DNA from: Calditrichaceae bacterium
GTDB lineage: Bacteria > Calditrichota > Calditrichia > RBG-13-44-9 > J075
Reading direction: 5' to 3'
DNA: 64,000 nucleotides
Assembly: GCA_013360445.1 (NCBI GenBank)
Contig: JABWBP010000028.1
Coordinates: 1-64,000 of the forward strand
Within the stretch, counting starts at the first letter, position 1, and every line of letters begins with the position of its first letter. Shown here one piece after another: positions 51,827 to 60,758 of this stretch. A program made the translations under genes and the position numbers. The notes under the pieces were generated by a model. It was not told the origin of the DNA and made no database searches. It was given only the letters and a program-made list of their open reading frames with translations.

Positions 51827-52681
51827 ATGAAGCGCACCCGTTCCACCTCCCTGCGGCGCTGGGGGGTTTTCCTGGCGCTGCCGGTTTTATTATTCCTGGC
51901 GATGAACTGGCTGATCCGACAAATGGTTTACCCCGCCCCGCCGTTAGGAGTGCCCGCCGCTCCCCCGGGGTTAGAGGACGTGTATATTCCCTTTTCGGGA
52001 GAGGCGAAGGCGCACGGCTGGCTCTTCCACGCGCCCGCGGCCGCGGATTCCACCCCGGTAATGCTGTTTTTTCACGGCAACGGGGAGAACTTAGGCGCCC
52101 TGCGACTCTCGGGAATTTTAGCGGATTTTCAGGAGCTAAGCGTCTCTTTTCTGGCGCTGGATTACCCCGGTTATGGGCGCAGCGGGGGAACGCCTTCGGA
52201 AGCGGCGCTGTTAGCGGCGGCGGATTCCGCTTTCATCTGGATCAAAGAAAATTTTGCGAATTCCCCTAAAATCATCTGCGGCTGGTCCCTGGGCGCGGCG
52301 GTGGCCATTCAGACCGCTGCAAAACACTCCCGGGAGCTTGCCGGGTTGATTGCGCTCAGTCCCTGGGCTTCCCTGCCGGAGGTGGCCGCGGTGCACTATC
52401 CCCGCTGGCTGGCCAATTCCCTGCTGGATGAGAATTACAACTCCCTGGAAGCGGCTTCCCGGGTGCGCTGCCCGGCGCTGGTCATTCATGGGGAGCAAGA
52501 CGCCATCATCCCGGCGGCGCAGGGAGAAAAAGTCGCCGCCAATATGGGCGGGGAGTTCCGCTGGGTGAAAGTTCCCCAGGCCGGGCATAATGATCTCTTC
52601 TCCCGGCAAGCGGTGTGGGAAGAGATTCGCAGTTTTCTGAAAGCGCTGCGGGAATCCGCTCCCTCCAAAACGCCGAAATAG
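51827..52681 (+). CDS. membrane-anchored alpha/beta hydrolase
   Basis: The 284-residue protein has an N-terminal anchor (WGVFLALPVLLFLAMNWL). The BEM46/ABHD13-like hydrolase has an oxyanion loop LFFHGNGEN, nucleophile elbow GWSLGAA, acid residue in HGEQDAIIP and catalytic His in AGHNDLF. The substrate is unknown. It lies immediately after the amidase stop, so a joint envelope function (for example hydrolysis of ester- or amide-linked surface compounds) is plausible. Its TAG abuts the CACGGAT element. Confidence 0.9.
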   Translation: MKRTRSTSLRRWGVFLALPVLLFLAMNWLIRQMVYPAPPLGVPAAPPGLEDVYIPFSGEAKAHGWLFHAPAAADSTPVMLFFHGNGENLGALRLSGILADFQELSVSFLALDYPGYGRSGGTPSEAALLAAADSAFIWIKENFANSPKIICGWSLGAAVAIQTAAKHSRELAGLIALSPWASLPEVAAVHYPRWLANSLLDENYNSLEAASRVRCPALVIHGEQDAIIPAAQGEKVAANMGGEFRWVKVPQAGHNDLFSRQAVWEEIRSFLKALRESAPSKTPK

Positions 52682-52963
52682 CACACGGATCACACTGATG
52701 ACAGAGACTTGCACAGGTTTTATTTAACTGATGTTACGCGGGTTGAAAAAATTAACCACAGAGACACAGAAGGCACAGAGAAACTCAAACATTCAGTAAG
52801 TTTTAGAGCACTTTGAGAAATCCAAATTTGAAAATGTTGGTCAAAACCCTGTGATCTTTGTGCCTCTGTGTTAAAATGCGTAACATCAGTTATTTAACAA
52901 ATTTTGGAGGAATCAGGTCAATTCATCCGTGAAAATCCGTCTCATCTGTGTCATCCGCGTTCC
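52681..52963. mobile_element. CACGGAT element interrupted by a CACAGAG element
   Basis: Outer element: GCACACGGATCACACTGATG at 52681 and AAAATCCGTCTCATC...CCGCGTTCC ending 52963. These match the ends of the uninterrupted CACGGAT element 41204-41295. Between them a CACAGAG element (52728-52889) has inserted; ATTT is duplicated on either side of it. Confidence 0.7.
52728..52889. mobile_element. 162-bp CACAGAG fold-back element, copy 2
   Basis: Same 12-bp ends as 22729-22891: CTGATGTTACGC and GCGTAACATCAG; counting two more bases on each side the repeat is 14 bp (AACTGATGTTACGC). Inner arms hold ACCACAGAGACACAGAAGGC and TTTGTGCCTCTGTGTT. It sits inside the CACGGAT element. Confidence 0.75.
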
Positions 52964-53008
52964 AATTGAGCGTTTGAGGGATACTGAAGCGAATTTTCAG
53001 ACATTCTC

Positions 53009-53974
53009 TCAGATTGTCTCAGCGATGCGGGCTTCCCTCGCCGCGCTGTTCAGCAACTCCCGGATCTGCAACGGTTCTCCCCGGGCCGGGTCGCGCACTA
53101 ACGAGTGGGCTTCGTGCGCGCATTTGGAGACGCACACGCCGCAGCCCATGCACCGCCCTTCATCCACCATCGCCACGCCCTCTTCCATCTTCAGCGCCCC
53201 GAACTGGCAATACTCGATGCAAGTTTCGCAGCCCACGCAGCGCTCCGGGTCGATCCGGCTGACGTAGCCGGAAGACGCTAACATCGGGGTGCCGTTGCGC
53301 CAGGCCTGCATCGCCCCGCAGCAGCAGGCGCAGCAGTTGCAGATCGCGTAGAATCGCCCTAACATCGCGTCCTTGAAGAAGGCGTGGTGAACGTGGCCGC
53401 GCTCGTGTTCCGCACGGAGGATTTCCGCCGCTTCTCCCTGGGTAATCCAGCGGGAGCGGCGGGGATGGTGCTCGATGATAAAACTGGCGAAAGGTTCTCC
53501 GATGATCAAACAGACGTCTAAAGGTTTGCAGGGGCTGGGGCGGGAAGCGCGGCAGGGACATTCCAGGGCGACGATGTGACCGGGATTGCGCAGAATAATG
53601 TCGCGCGCCCGGGAGTAGGGGATCACCTGTTCCAGGTCTTTCAGGCTGACCTCGCGGTTGACCGCCACCAGCCGGCTGGCCTCTTCCAGGGGGATCACCT
53701 TGCCGTGATAACCCTCGGCAAATGCGCTCTTCCCGTTCTTTCCGGCATCTTCGCGCCGGGGCTCGAAAACTCTCGAAAAGAGATTCCACAACGGAAGGAA
53801 GAAACGTTTGAGGGGATGCTCCCCAACGCCGACGCCGATGTAAAAATAGGGCCAGCGCGCGTAAATGTAACCGTGAATCCAATCGAAGAGGGAATAATGC
53901 GAAGTCTTCCGCGCTTCCTGTATAAAGGAGCGGGTGGAGGGTTTCCAGAAGAACAACCAGGGTCGTCGTTTCAT
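53009..53974 (-). CDS. 4Fe-4S ferredoxin-type protein with extra cysteine clusters
   Basis: The 321-residue protein carries two classical 4Fe-4S ferredoxin motifs near the C-terminus (RCVGCETCIEYC, RCMGCGVCVSKC). Two unusual cysteine groups lie upstream: CPCRAS with a later KPLDVC, and NCCACCCGAMQA. The N-terminus is aromatic and basic and may associate with membrane. The electron partner is unknown; no oxidoreductase gene is adjacent. AAAGGAG precedes the ATG by seven bases. Confidence 0.82.
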   Translation of the reverse strand: MKRRPWLFFWKPSTRSFIQEARKTSHYSLFDWIHGYIYARWPYFYIGVGVGEHPLKRFFLPLWNLFSRVFEPRREDAGKNGKSAFAEGYHGKVIPLEEASRLVAVNREVSLKDLEQVIPYSRARDIILRNPGHIVALECPCRASRPSPCKPLDVCLIIGEPFASFIIEHHPRRSRWITQGEAAEILRAEHERGHVHHAFFKDAMLGRFYAICNCCACCCGAMQAWRNGTPMLASSGYVSRIDPERCVGCETCIEYCQFGALKMEEGVAMVDEGRCMGCGVCVSKCAHEAHSLVRDPARGEPLQIRELLNSAAREARIAETI

Positions 53975-54109
53975 ATCGGCAGCTCCTTTGAATAATTTGA
54001 GTGCAGAAAATTAACCAGCGCGGGTTATGATAATCAATAGTTTGAATTTTTCCTTATATTCGTGGCCAAATGGGTAGCGTGAAATATTGATGCGAAAGGG
54101 AAAAATGCG

Positions 54110-54964
54110 ATGGGGAAAAAACTGCTTGAATTTTTCGGGATGCTGGCGGGGGCGTTCCTGCTGGCCCTGGCGGTGAACCTGTTCTACAAGCCCGCGGCCA
54201 TCTTTGCCGGGGGAGTTCCCGGCCTCTCGATCATTGTGTTGAACTGGCTGGGAGGGGGATTTTCCGACTACTTAGGGGTGATCATTTTCCTGATCTCGCT
54301 GCTCTTTTTTGCGGTGCAGTTGAACTACATGGGCAAACCGAAGGTGCTCAAAGCGACCCTCACCTCGCTATCGTTCACCCTGTTGGTGCAGTTTTCCACT
54401 CCCGCGACCGGCGCCATTCACATTTCGGAAAATATTCTGCTGATGGCAGTGGGCGGGAGCATCCTGGCGGGATTGGGGATCAGCCTGATCATCACCAGCG
54501 GGTACAGCTTTATCGGCACCATCGGCCTGGCGGAGATTATCACCAAAAAATTAGCCATTCCGCCCGGCAAAAGCGTTTTTTACGTGGAATCCGGCGTTAT
54601 CCTGTTAGGCAGCCTGGTGGTCGGCGTCGAGCAGGCCATGATCTCGGCCATCGCCCTCTATATTCTTACCCGCACCCTGCAAGCGATGACCTACGGAATG
54701 TATCAATACAAAAAGTTGTTGATCATCTCCCCCGAATTGGAGCGGATCGGCGAGCAGCTTACCCGGGAAATCTGCGAGCATTCCAGCATTCTAACCGCGA
54801 AGAATACCGCCCGGCAAATCGAGCAAAACCTGTTGATGATCGTCATTCGCTACGACCAGTTCAAGCAGGCGCGGGACATTATCCGCCGCTACGACCCCCA
54901 CGCCTTTGTCATCGCCTCCGACGTGAGCGAAATGATCGGGGAAGGGTTGATGCGCTCCGTGTAG
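54110..54964 (+). CDS. YitT-family membrane protein with a DUF2179 tail
   Basis: The 284-residue protein has about five membrane segments (residues 10-180) and a soluble C-terminal DUF2179 domain (about 200-280: LLIISPELERIGEQLTREI, HSSILTAKN). The start LAGAFLLALAVNLFYKPA and GVPGLSIIVL fit the YitT family. Its transport role is not defined. A weak ribosome site precedes ATG 54110. Confidence 0.9.
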   Translation: MGKKLLEFFGMLAGAFLLALAVNLFYKPAAIFAGGVPGLSIIVLNWLGGGFSDYLGVIIFLISLLFFAVQLNYMGKPKVLKATLTSLSFTLLVQFSTPATGAIHISENILLMAVGGSILAGLGISLIITSGYSFIGTIGLAEIITKKLAIPPGKSVFYVESGVILLGSLVVGVEQAMISAIALYILTRTLQAMTYGMYQYKKLLIISPELERIGEQLTREICEHSSILTAKNTARQIEQNLLMIVIRYDQFKQARDIIRRYDPHAFVIASDVSEMIGEGLMRSV

Positions 54965-55089
54965 CTTGCATTGAAGAAGCAGGCGGTAGGCAGGGAGGCA
55001 AATGAGCAGATATAACCGTTGGGGATACCCCTTCCCTACACTTTATATCTACCTTATACCTTTCCGTCCCTGCTCCTGCCCCCCCAAAA

Positions 55090-55120
55090 TTGCCAATTGC
55101 TAATTGCCAATTGCCAATTA
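55090..55120. repeat. GCAATTG-word repeat, second site
   Basis: TTGCCAATTGCTAATTGCCA followed by ATTGCCAATTA. The word is shared with 42944-42992. It overlaps the end region of the MetH activation-like gene. Confidence 0.6.
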
Positions 55121-56095
55121 AAAACGCCCTGCTCCTGCCATAATCCCGCTGGTGGATTTTTCCGGGATCATAATATCTCCCTCGCTCAGCCGCACCCCGA
55201 TCCGCTGCTCCGGTTCTAACAGCGCGAATATTTTCCGCTGGTCTTTCACGCTCCAGTCGCCGTAGCCCGGGGAAAAGCGCCGCCAGGCTGCGGAAGGTTC
55301 CTCCCGGCTGAAATGGTCATTCAGGCAGAGATTCAGGTCCTGCGCGACCATTTCCGCGGCTCCCCCGCCGATGCCGTTCAGCAAGTACGCCTCGAGCATC
55401 TCGCCGTTGCGCATCAACGCCTGCACGGCGTCGTCGATTCCCGGCCCGATGGTGACGAGGTAGATGAGCACTTCCCGGCGGCGGGGCTTTATTCGCCGCT
55501 GCCCCCGGCTTCGGGAAGGGATTTTTTCGGAGTGCAGTGTGCCAGAATGATCCGTCGAAGAAGTGAAAAATTCGGCTAATTTACGGCTGTTGAAGCGCAG
55601 CCCGCTTTCGCTGAGCGCTATTCCGCTCTCGTCGATGGCGGCATCGCAAAGCACATACAGCGCGCGGGGGCAAATCTGCGGCGCATGCGCCTCTAAAAGC
55701 TCGGCCATGCGCAGTCGCAGCTCCCTGCCAGAGGGGCGGGTAGAGAGAGGATTGAATCTCATTCCCGCCCCGGCCTCTTTGAAAAAGTAGTGATAGGTTT
55801 GCAATTCAGCCAGAAATTGCAGCGCCCGGGCGCGAAAATTCTCCTCCGGCCACTCGATTCCCTGCCAGCGGCGCAGCAACGGCTGGTAGCCGCGGATGCT
55901 CGAAAACGCAGTTTGATAAGCCTCGGCGTCGGTTGCGACGCCGGCGAGGCGCTCCCGCAGCCGCCTGATTTCCTTGAAGAGACCCGACTTATCAACGGCG
56001 GCGCGGGTGAGGGAGAGATAATCTCCCGGATCGATCTTGTATATGAACGGATCGCTGACCCGGGGACGGTTTTTTTCAGGAAGAAAGTCGAGCAT
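55118..56095 (-). CDS. MetH-activation-domain-like protein
   Basis: A 325-residue protein. The C-terminal half resembles the S-adenosylmethionine-binding activation domain of cobalamin-dependent methionine synthase (RRFSPGYGDWSVKDQRKIFALL, IGVRLSEGDIMIPEKSTSGI). The N-terminal half is unassigned. In some bacteria MetH is split, with the activation domain encoded separately; here no metH or cobalamin gene is adjacent. A standalone role in corrinoid reactivation is the best inference. Confidence 0.8.
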   Translation of the reverse strand: MLDFLPEKNRPRVSDPFIYKIDPGDYLSLTRAAVDKSGLFKEIRRLRERLAGVATDAEAYQTAFSSIRGYQPLLRRWQGIEWPEENFRARALQFLAELQTYHYFFKEAGAGMRFNPLSTRPSGRELRLRMAELLEAHAPQICPRALYVLCDAAIDESGIALSESGLRFNSRKLAEFFTSSTDHSGTLHSEKIPSRSRGQRRIKPRRREVLIYLVTIGPGIDDAVQALMRNGEMLEAYLLNGIGGGAAEMVAQDLNLCLNDHFSREEPSAAWRRFSPGYGDWSVKDQRKIFALLEPEQRIGVRLSEGDIMIPEKSTSGIMAGAGRF

Positions 56096-56116
56096 GGGTA
56101 AACTTTTAGATGAATC

Positions 56117-57658
56117 TCAACGGCTATATTTATCCACCGCGCCGGAGATCGCTTTAAACGAATCTTTCAGGGTTTGATAGAGGGAGCGATAAATCCCGTA
56201 GAAATCCTGGTAAACCTTTACCCGTTCCGCCGCCGGCTCCACCCGCCGGACAATTTTGATGCAGCTCCGGCAGGCTTCCTGAACGGTCGGATAAGCGCCC
56301 GCGCCCACCGCCGCTAACAGCGCCGCTCCGTAAGGCGCGCCTTCGGTGGAGTTGAGCGTCGCCAACTCGGCGGCGAATACATCTGCTAAAATCTGCCGCC
56401 ACAACTCGCTTCGCGCCCCGCCCCCGGAAACCCGCACCTGGCGAATCTCCAAACCGATGCTTCGCAGCATCTCTAAGCAGTCCTTCAAACTGTAGGCCAC
56501 CCCCTCCAATACCGCGCGTACGAAATGCGCTTTGCGGTGCCGGAGGGTCATGCCCAGGAAAACCCCTTTCGCCAGGGGATCGGGGTAAGGGGTGCGCTCC
56601 CCGCTGAGATACGGCAAATAGAGCAGCCCCTCCGCGCCGGGCGGGGCCTGCTGCGCCTCCGCGCTGAGCAGCTCATAGGGATCAACCCCCGTTTGCCGGG
56701 CGAGGGCCTGTTCCGGCTCGCCGAATACCTCCCGGAACCAGCGCAAGGAGCCGCCCGCCGCCAGGGTTACTCCCATCACGTGCCAGGCGCCCGGAACCGC
56801 GTGGCAGAAGCCGTGCAGGCGTCCTTGCGGCTCCCGGGCCGGTTGGTCGGTATGCGAAAACACCACCCCGGAAGTTCCTAAGCTCACGGAAACGATCCCC
56901 GGCAATACGGTTCCCGTTCCGACGCCCCCGGCGGCCTGGTCCCCGCCGCCCCCGACCACGGGAATTCCCGGCTGAAGACCGGCCTCTTTCGCCGCGATTT
57001 CGCTAACCGCGCCGGTAATCTCCGGGGATTCATACACTTTCGGCATCCGGGAAGCGGGAATGTCTAAGGCGCTTAACATCTCGCCGGACCAATTCCGCCG
57101 CTGCACGTCGAACAGCAAGGTTCCGGAAGCGTCGGAAACGTCCGTGGCAAATTCCCCGGTCAGGCGGTAGCGGATATAATCCTTGGGCAGCAAGATTCGG
57201 GCGGTTTTTTGGTAGATTTCCGGCTCGTTTTCCTGCATCCAAAGTATTTTGGGCGCGGTAAAGCCCGGCAGCGCCGCGTTTCCGGTAATTTCGAGCAGCC
57301 GTTCAAAACCGATCCGGCGGGTAATTGCCTCGCACTGCGCCGCGGTGCGCTGGTCGTTCCACATGATGCAGGGGCGCAGCGCCCGGCCGTCTTTATCTAA
57401 CAGCACCAGCCCGTGCATCTGGCCGGTCAACCCGATCCCCTCAACTTGCCCCGGTTTGATCCCCGCCTGTTGCAGCGCCCCGCGAAAGCTGTTTCGCGCG
57501 GCGTTCCACCAATCTTCCGGGTTTTGCTCTGCCCACAGCGGGCGGGGGCTGGACAGGGGATATTCGCCGGCGGCGCTGCCGAGCACGGTTCCGGCTGCGT
57601 CGATCAAAACCGCTTTTGCCGCGGTAGTGCCTAAGTCTAATCCTAAAAAGTATGCCAT
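56117..57658 (-). CDS. xylB: xylulokinase
   Basis: FGGY-family kinase, 513 residues, phosphorylating D-xylulose. Motifs: FLGLDLGTTAAKAVLIDAAG (phosphate 1), GLTGQMHGLVL with the catalytic Asp in MWNDQRTA, and VGGGGDQAAGGVG. The C-terminal domain carries the ATP-binding segment RVSGGGARSELWRQ. Neighbouring minus-strand genes are a mannose-6-phosphate isomerase-like and a ribokinase gene, giving a pentose and hexose uptake set. The gene spacing (about 40 bp) suggests one transcript. Confidence 0.94.
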   Translation of the reverse strand: MAYFLGLDLGTTAAKAVLIDAAGTVLGSAAGEYPLSSPRPLWAEQNPEDWWNAARNSFRGALQQAGIKPGQVEGIGLTGQMHGLVLLDKDGRALRPCIMWNDQRTAAQCEAITRRIGFERLLEITGNAALPGFTAPKILWMQENEPEIYQKTARILLPKDYIRYRLTGEFATDVSDASGTLLFDVQRRNWSGEMLSALDIPASRMPKVYESPEITGAVSEIAAKEAGLQPGIPVVGGGGDQAAGGVGTGTVLPGIVSVSLGTSGVVFSHTDQPAREPQGRLHGFCHAVPGAWHVMGVTLAAGGSLRWFREVFGEPEQALARQTGVDPYELLSAEAQQAPPGAEGLLYLPYLSGERTPYPDPLAKGVFLGMTLRHRKAHFVRAVLEGVAYSLKDCLEMLRSIGLEIRQVRVSGGGARSELWRQILADVFAAELATLNSTEGAPYGAALLAAVGAGAYPTVQEACRSCIKIVRRVEPAAERVKVYQDFYGIYRSLYQTLKDSFKAISGAVDKYSR

Positions 57659-57701
57659 TGGGGGTTTCCCTTCCTGATCGATTTTGAGGAGACGCAGCGG
57701 T

Positions 57702-58913
57702 TTATTTCCCGTATTTCGGCAGCTTTGGCGCCCGGGGATTGATATCCGGCCCGAAAAATTTGAATATAACCAGGTCTTCGTTTCCGTTGTTCTCCACCGT
57801 TACCGGGCGAATTGCGGCGTCGCGGCAGACTAACAGTTCATCCATGGCGGGGTTGCGGCCCTCGATCTCTTTTCCGGCAAAACGGCCTTTGCCCTGCCAC
57901 ACCAGGAGATTGTAAACCCCGTTGTCGCGGCTTAGGCAGGTCTCTCCCGGGCGAACAACCAGTTTCTTGCCGCTGAAGCGGTCGCTGTTGTAGAAAATCC
58001 AGTATTCCTCCCCGCCGGGTTGTATGCTCTCCGGGATCAGCAGGGGCGGGGTATGGCGATTTTCGTAAAAATAGGGGTCCCCGCTGATTTCCCAATCGAT
58101 CATTTCCAGGATGATGCGCTCCCGGTATTTCTCCCGGTCTTCCCGGCGCACGTCTTTGAACAGCAGTTCTTTGGAGATGATTTTACCGCCGCATTTGGCT
58201 TGCAGCATGGCAAATACGTCCGAGTCTTCCTGCAATTCGATGGTGAGGGCGGAGCCGGGGGCGTGCAGGGTGCCCGCGGGAATGTGAAAACCGTCTCCCG
58301 GGGCCAACAAATAGGCTTTGGAGTGCTGCAGAATCAAATCGCTGTCCCATTTTTCCAGGTAGGGCAGCAGTGTTTCGTAGCTTTTTGCTTCGGCGATGGA
58401 AGGATGCACGCCTAAGAAAGTTTCCGGGTGCAAGCCCATGTCGAGGCCCTCCGGGAAATAGTAGGCTTCCTCCTTGGGATTCTGCCCCACCAGCGCTGCG
58501 TGATGCTTCATCTGATGAAAATGGTAGGGCAGCCGATCCGCGTAATCGAAGATTTTCGCCAGCCGGTCCAACCCCCGGGGATGCGCGGCGGCGTATTCCG
58601 CGCCCATGATCAAATCCCCGGCCGCGGCCACGGCGTCTTTGAGGGTGAGGCGCTCTCCCTCTTCCAGCGCCAGAAAGCTTAGCCCTTCATCCGCTGCCGC
58701 TACCCGGTTATCCGCCCGGGTGGTGGAGGCCAGCCAGCGCTCGCAAATGCCCCCGCGCTCGCCTAACTCATACTGGTCTTCCGGCAGGCCCAGCCGCCGT
58801 CCCGGGGGCAGAAAATCCCGCGCCACCCAGGCCGGCTTGAGCCGCAGCACCCCGTGGGACTCTCCTAACGCCTTCTCCACCCGGCTGCGCATGTGTTTCT
58901 GTCTCTCGTTCAT
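57702..58913 (-). CDS. mannose-6-phosphate isomerase-like cupin
   Basis: A 403-residue cupin-fold protein. The zinc ligand region is seen in PYHFHQMKHHAALVGQNPKEEAYY, with a second cupin segment near GDGFHIPAGTLHAPGS. The family interconverts mannose-6-P and fructose-6-P, though the sequence is divergent. Lies between xylB and the ribokinase. Uncertain substrate; other sugar-phosphate isomerase activity is possible. Confidence 0.78.
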   Translation of the reverse strand: MNERQKHMRSRVEKALGESHGVLRLKPAWVARDFLPPGRRLGLPEDQYELGERGGICERWLASTTRADNRVAAADEGLSFLALEEGERLTLKDAVAAAGDLIMGAEYAAAHPRGLDRLAKIFDYADRLPYHFHQMKHHAALVGQNPKEEAYYFPEGLDMGLHPETFLGVHPSIAEAKSYETLLPYLEKWDSDLILQHSKAYLLAPGDGFHIPAGTLHAPGSALTIELQEDSDVFAMLQAKCGGKIISKELLFKDVRREDREKYRERIILEMIDWEISGDPYFYENRHTPPLLIPESIQPGGEEYWIFYNSDRFSGKKLVVRPGETCLSRDNGVYNLLVWQGKGRFAGKEIEGRNPAMDELLVCRDAAIRPVTVENNGNEDLVIFKFFGPDINPRAPKLPKYGK

Positions 58914-58950
58914 GGTGATTTACTCCGCGACGCTAAGTGGTAACTATTCA

Positions 58951-59020
58951 GAGGGTATAAGGTGTAAGGGAAACAACGCCCTATACCCTATACCCTATAC
59001 CCTATACCCTATACCCTATA
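58951..59020. repeat. (CCCTATA) heptamer array with inverted counterpart
   Basis: Six exact CCCTATA units in tandem (58979-59020) face GAGGGTATAAGGTGTAAGGG (58951-58970). The ribokinase stop (TAG on the minus strand, 59016-59018) lies inside the array. Confidence 0.85.
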
Positions 59021-59969
59021 CCCCTTGCCCCATGCCCTTTACCCCTGGGTTATTTCGTATAAACGCGTCGATCTCCTCCGGCGAAGGCATGGCGCTTTGT
59101 GCGCCTTTGCGGGTGACCGAAAAACTCCCCACGGCGTTGGCGAATTCAATCGCTTCGTTTAACCCTGCGCCGCTGGCCAGAGAGTGCGCCAGCGCCCCGT
59201 TAAAAGCGTCGCCGGCGGCGGTGCTATCCACCACCGCGACTTTCCGGGCGGGAAATAATTTTTCCATGCTTTGATCGACTAACAGAGCGCCCCTTTCGCC
59301 CAGGGTCACGATAACGTGGCCGATCCCGCGATTCAACAGGCTCCGGGCGGCCTTCGCGGCGCTTTCCGGGTCGGCGGCGGCCATGCCGGAGATCATTTCC
59401 AATTCGGTTTCGTTGGGGGTGAGAAAATCTACCTGCTGGAGCAGTTCAAGGGGGAGAGGCGCTGCCGGCGCGGGATTGAGAATGAAAATACAGCCATTTT
59501 CATTTGCCAGCCTGGCGGCTGCCATCACCGTTTCCAGGGGCGATTCCAACTGCGCCAGCACGATTTTCACCGCGGAGAATAGCGCTCTTTTTTCCTCGAT
59601 ATCCGCCGGTGATAACTTCATGTTGCTGCCGGAGGCGACCACAATCTGGTTCTGCCCGCGCCCGTCCACGGTAATCAAGGCCACCCCCGTGGGCTCATCC
59701 GGGTCGATCAGCAGGTGTTCCAGGTTGACCCCGTTGCGCTCCATGCTGCCGCAGAGCCTTTCCCGGAAGAGGTCGTTTCCCATTTTCCCGATGAAAAGCG
59801 TTCGGCTCCCCAGCTTGGCGCAGCAGACCGCCTGGTTGGTGCCCTTTCCCCCGGGGAACATGGCGAATTGTTTGCCTAACACCGTCTCGCCCGGGGCGGG
59901 AAATCGCTCCGTATATACCGCCATGTCCATATTGGCGCTGCCAATCACTAACACGCCTTCTCTTTCCAC
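59016..59969 (-). CDS. rbsK: ribokinase
   Basis: PfkB-family kinase, 317 residues. Motifs: VIGSANMDMAVYTERFPAPGET, GGKGTNQAVCCAKLG, then the C-terminal DSTAAGDAFNGAL with the catalytic Asp and anion hole. ATP + D-ribose to ribose-5-phosphate. The GTG at 59969 has GGAGG six bases upstream and is preferred to upstream ATGs. The C-terminal residues GVKGMGQGV come from a repeat-derived stretch (GGGTAT/GGGCAT words). Confidence 0.93.
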   Translation of the reverse strand: MEREGVLVIGSANMDMAVYTERFPAPGETVLGKQFAMFPGGKGTNQAVCCAKLGSRTLFIGKMGNDLFRERLCGSMERNGVNLEHLLIDPDEPTGVALITVDGRGQNQIVVASGSNMKLSPADIEEKRALFSAVKIVLAQLESPLETVMAAARLANENGCIFILNPAPAAPLPLELLQQVDFLTPNETELEMISGMAAADPESAAKAARSLLNRGIGHVIVTLGERGALLVDQSMEKLFPARKVAVVDSTAAGDAFNGALAHSLASGAGLNEAIEFANAVGSFSVTRKGAQSAMPSPEEIDAFIRNNPGVKGMGQGV

Positions 59970-60758
59970 AGGGATCCTCCGCAGCATTCGGTTTTGGAAC
60001 GCCGGTTTTACTGCTTCCGGGGCCGGATCAATGTACATAGAAACTCTCTACTATTTCAAGACCGGGTTAAGTTTTTGAGCGCAGTCATCCTGTGACGGAA
60101 GAGCAAATTACCGCAAAAGCAGATTTTTTTGCGCATAAGTCTTTAGTTTATAATAGATTGTTCAGTAAGATTTTTCGCGTAGAGTTTATGCTACAAAATA
60201 CCCATTAATTCTGCTGCCGCGGCCGGGGAGCTGTGAGCATCTTAACGATAAGAGTTGGTTAAACAGCAGGTTAAAAGCGTTTGTGGGGGTTGTAGCAAGC
60301 GGTAAAGACGCGAAAAAAGGTTCGGTGATTCAGGGCAATTTAAAAAGTCAAAAGCGCCTTATAATATGCCCAGGTTTGGATGGACAAAGGGTAGAGCGGT
60401 TCTTTGAAAACAATGTTGAGAGTATGATAGCGGTCGCGTGCTAACGCCAGGCTTTCGAGATAGCCGTTCGCAACAGATTCTCCTGCGGAGAGGAGACCTT
60501 CGGGTTTGCAGGGAGTCCGGTTTGGGGGCGGCGATTTTCAAGAAGCAGGAAACAGCCCCCGGCCGGTATCATCAAAAAAGCGCCGCTGATATTGCGACGT
60601 CCATCCACTCCTCATCTCTTTAGGGTTCCCCCTTTCATACCCGTTGTTCTAAACCGGAGAAGACGCCGGAGACAGGAATCGTCGCCGGTTTATTTCTGTT
60701 TTTAATCCATTTTATTCAATTCACCCATCACCCATTTAACAACACAGGAGGTTCTACA
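59970..60758. other. 789-bp spacer upstream of the pilin-like gene
   Basis: No confident gene. It contains a TATAAT at 60149-60154 without a good -35, GC-rich structured sequence near 60440-60560, a possible remnant ORF (60340-60615, minus) and an AAACCGG...CCGGTTT hairpin with a T-rich tail around 60651-60700. No riboswitch motif I know matches. Confidence 0.4.
60340..60615 (-). pseudogene. possible ORF remnant with an in-frame TGA
   Basis: From ATG 60615 the frame gives 25 residues, then a TGA (60540-60538), then 65 residues ending YPLSIQTWAYYKALLTF, with natural-looking composition in the second part (LALARDRYHTLNIVFKEPLY). No family is recognised and there is no clear ribosome site. It may be a decayed gene or chance. 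Confidence 0.22.

Noticed and set aside
58979-59020. Possible CRISPR array
   Set aside because: Units are contiguous 7-mers without spacers; the GATTGAA and 14-bp arrays also lack spacers. No cas genes.
60200-60700. c-di-GMP riboswitch before the pilin-like gene
   Set aside because: Expected in such a position, but the core GGGACGCAAAGCC-type motif is not present.
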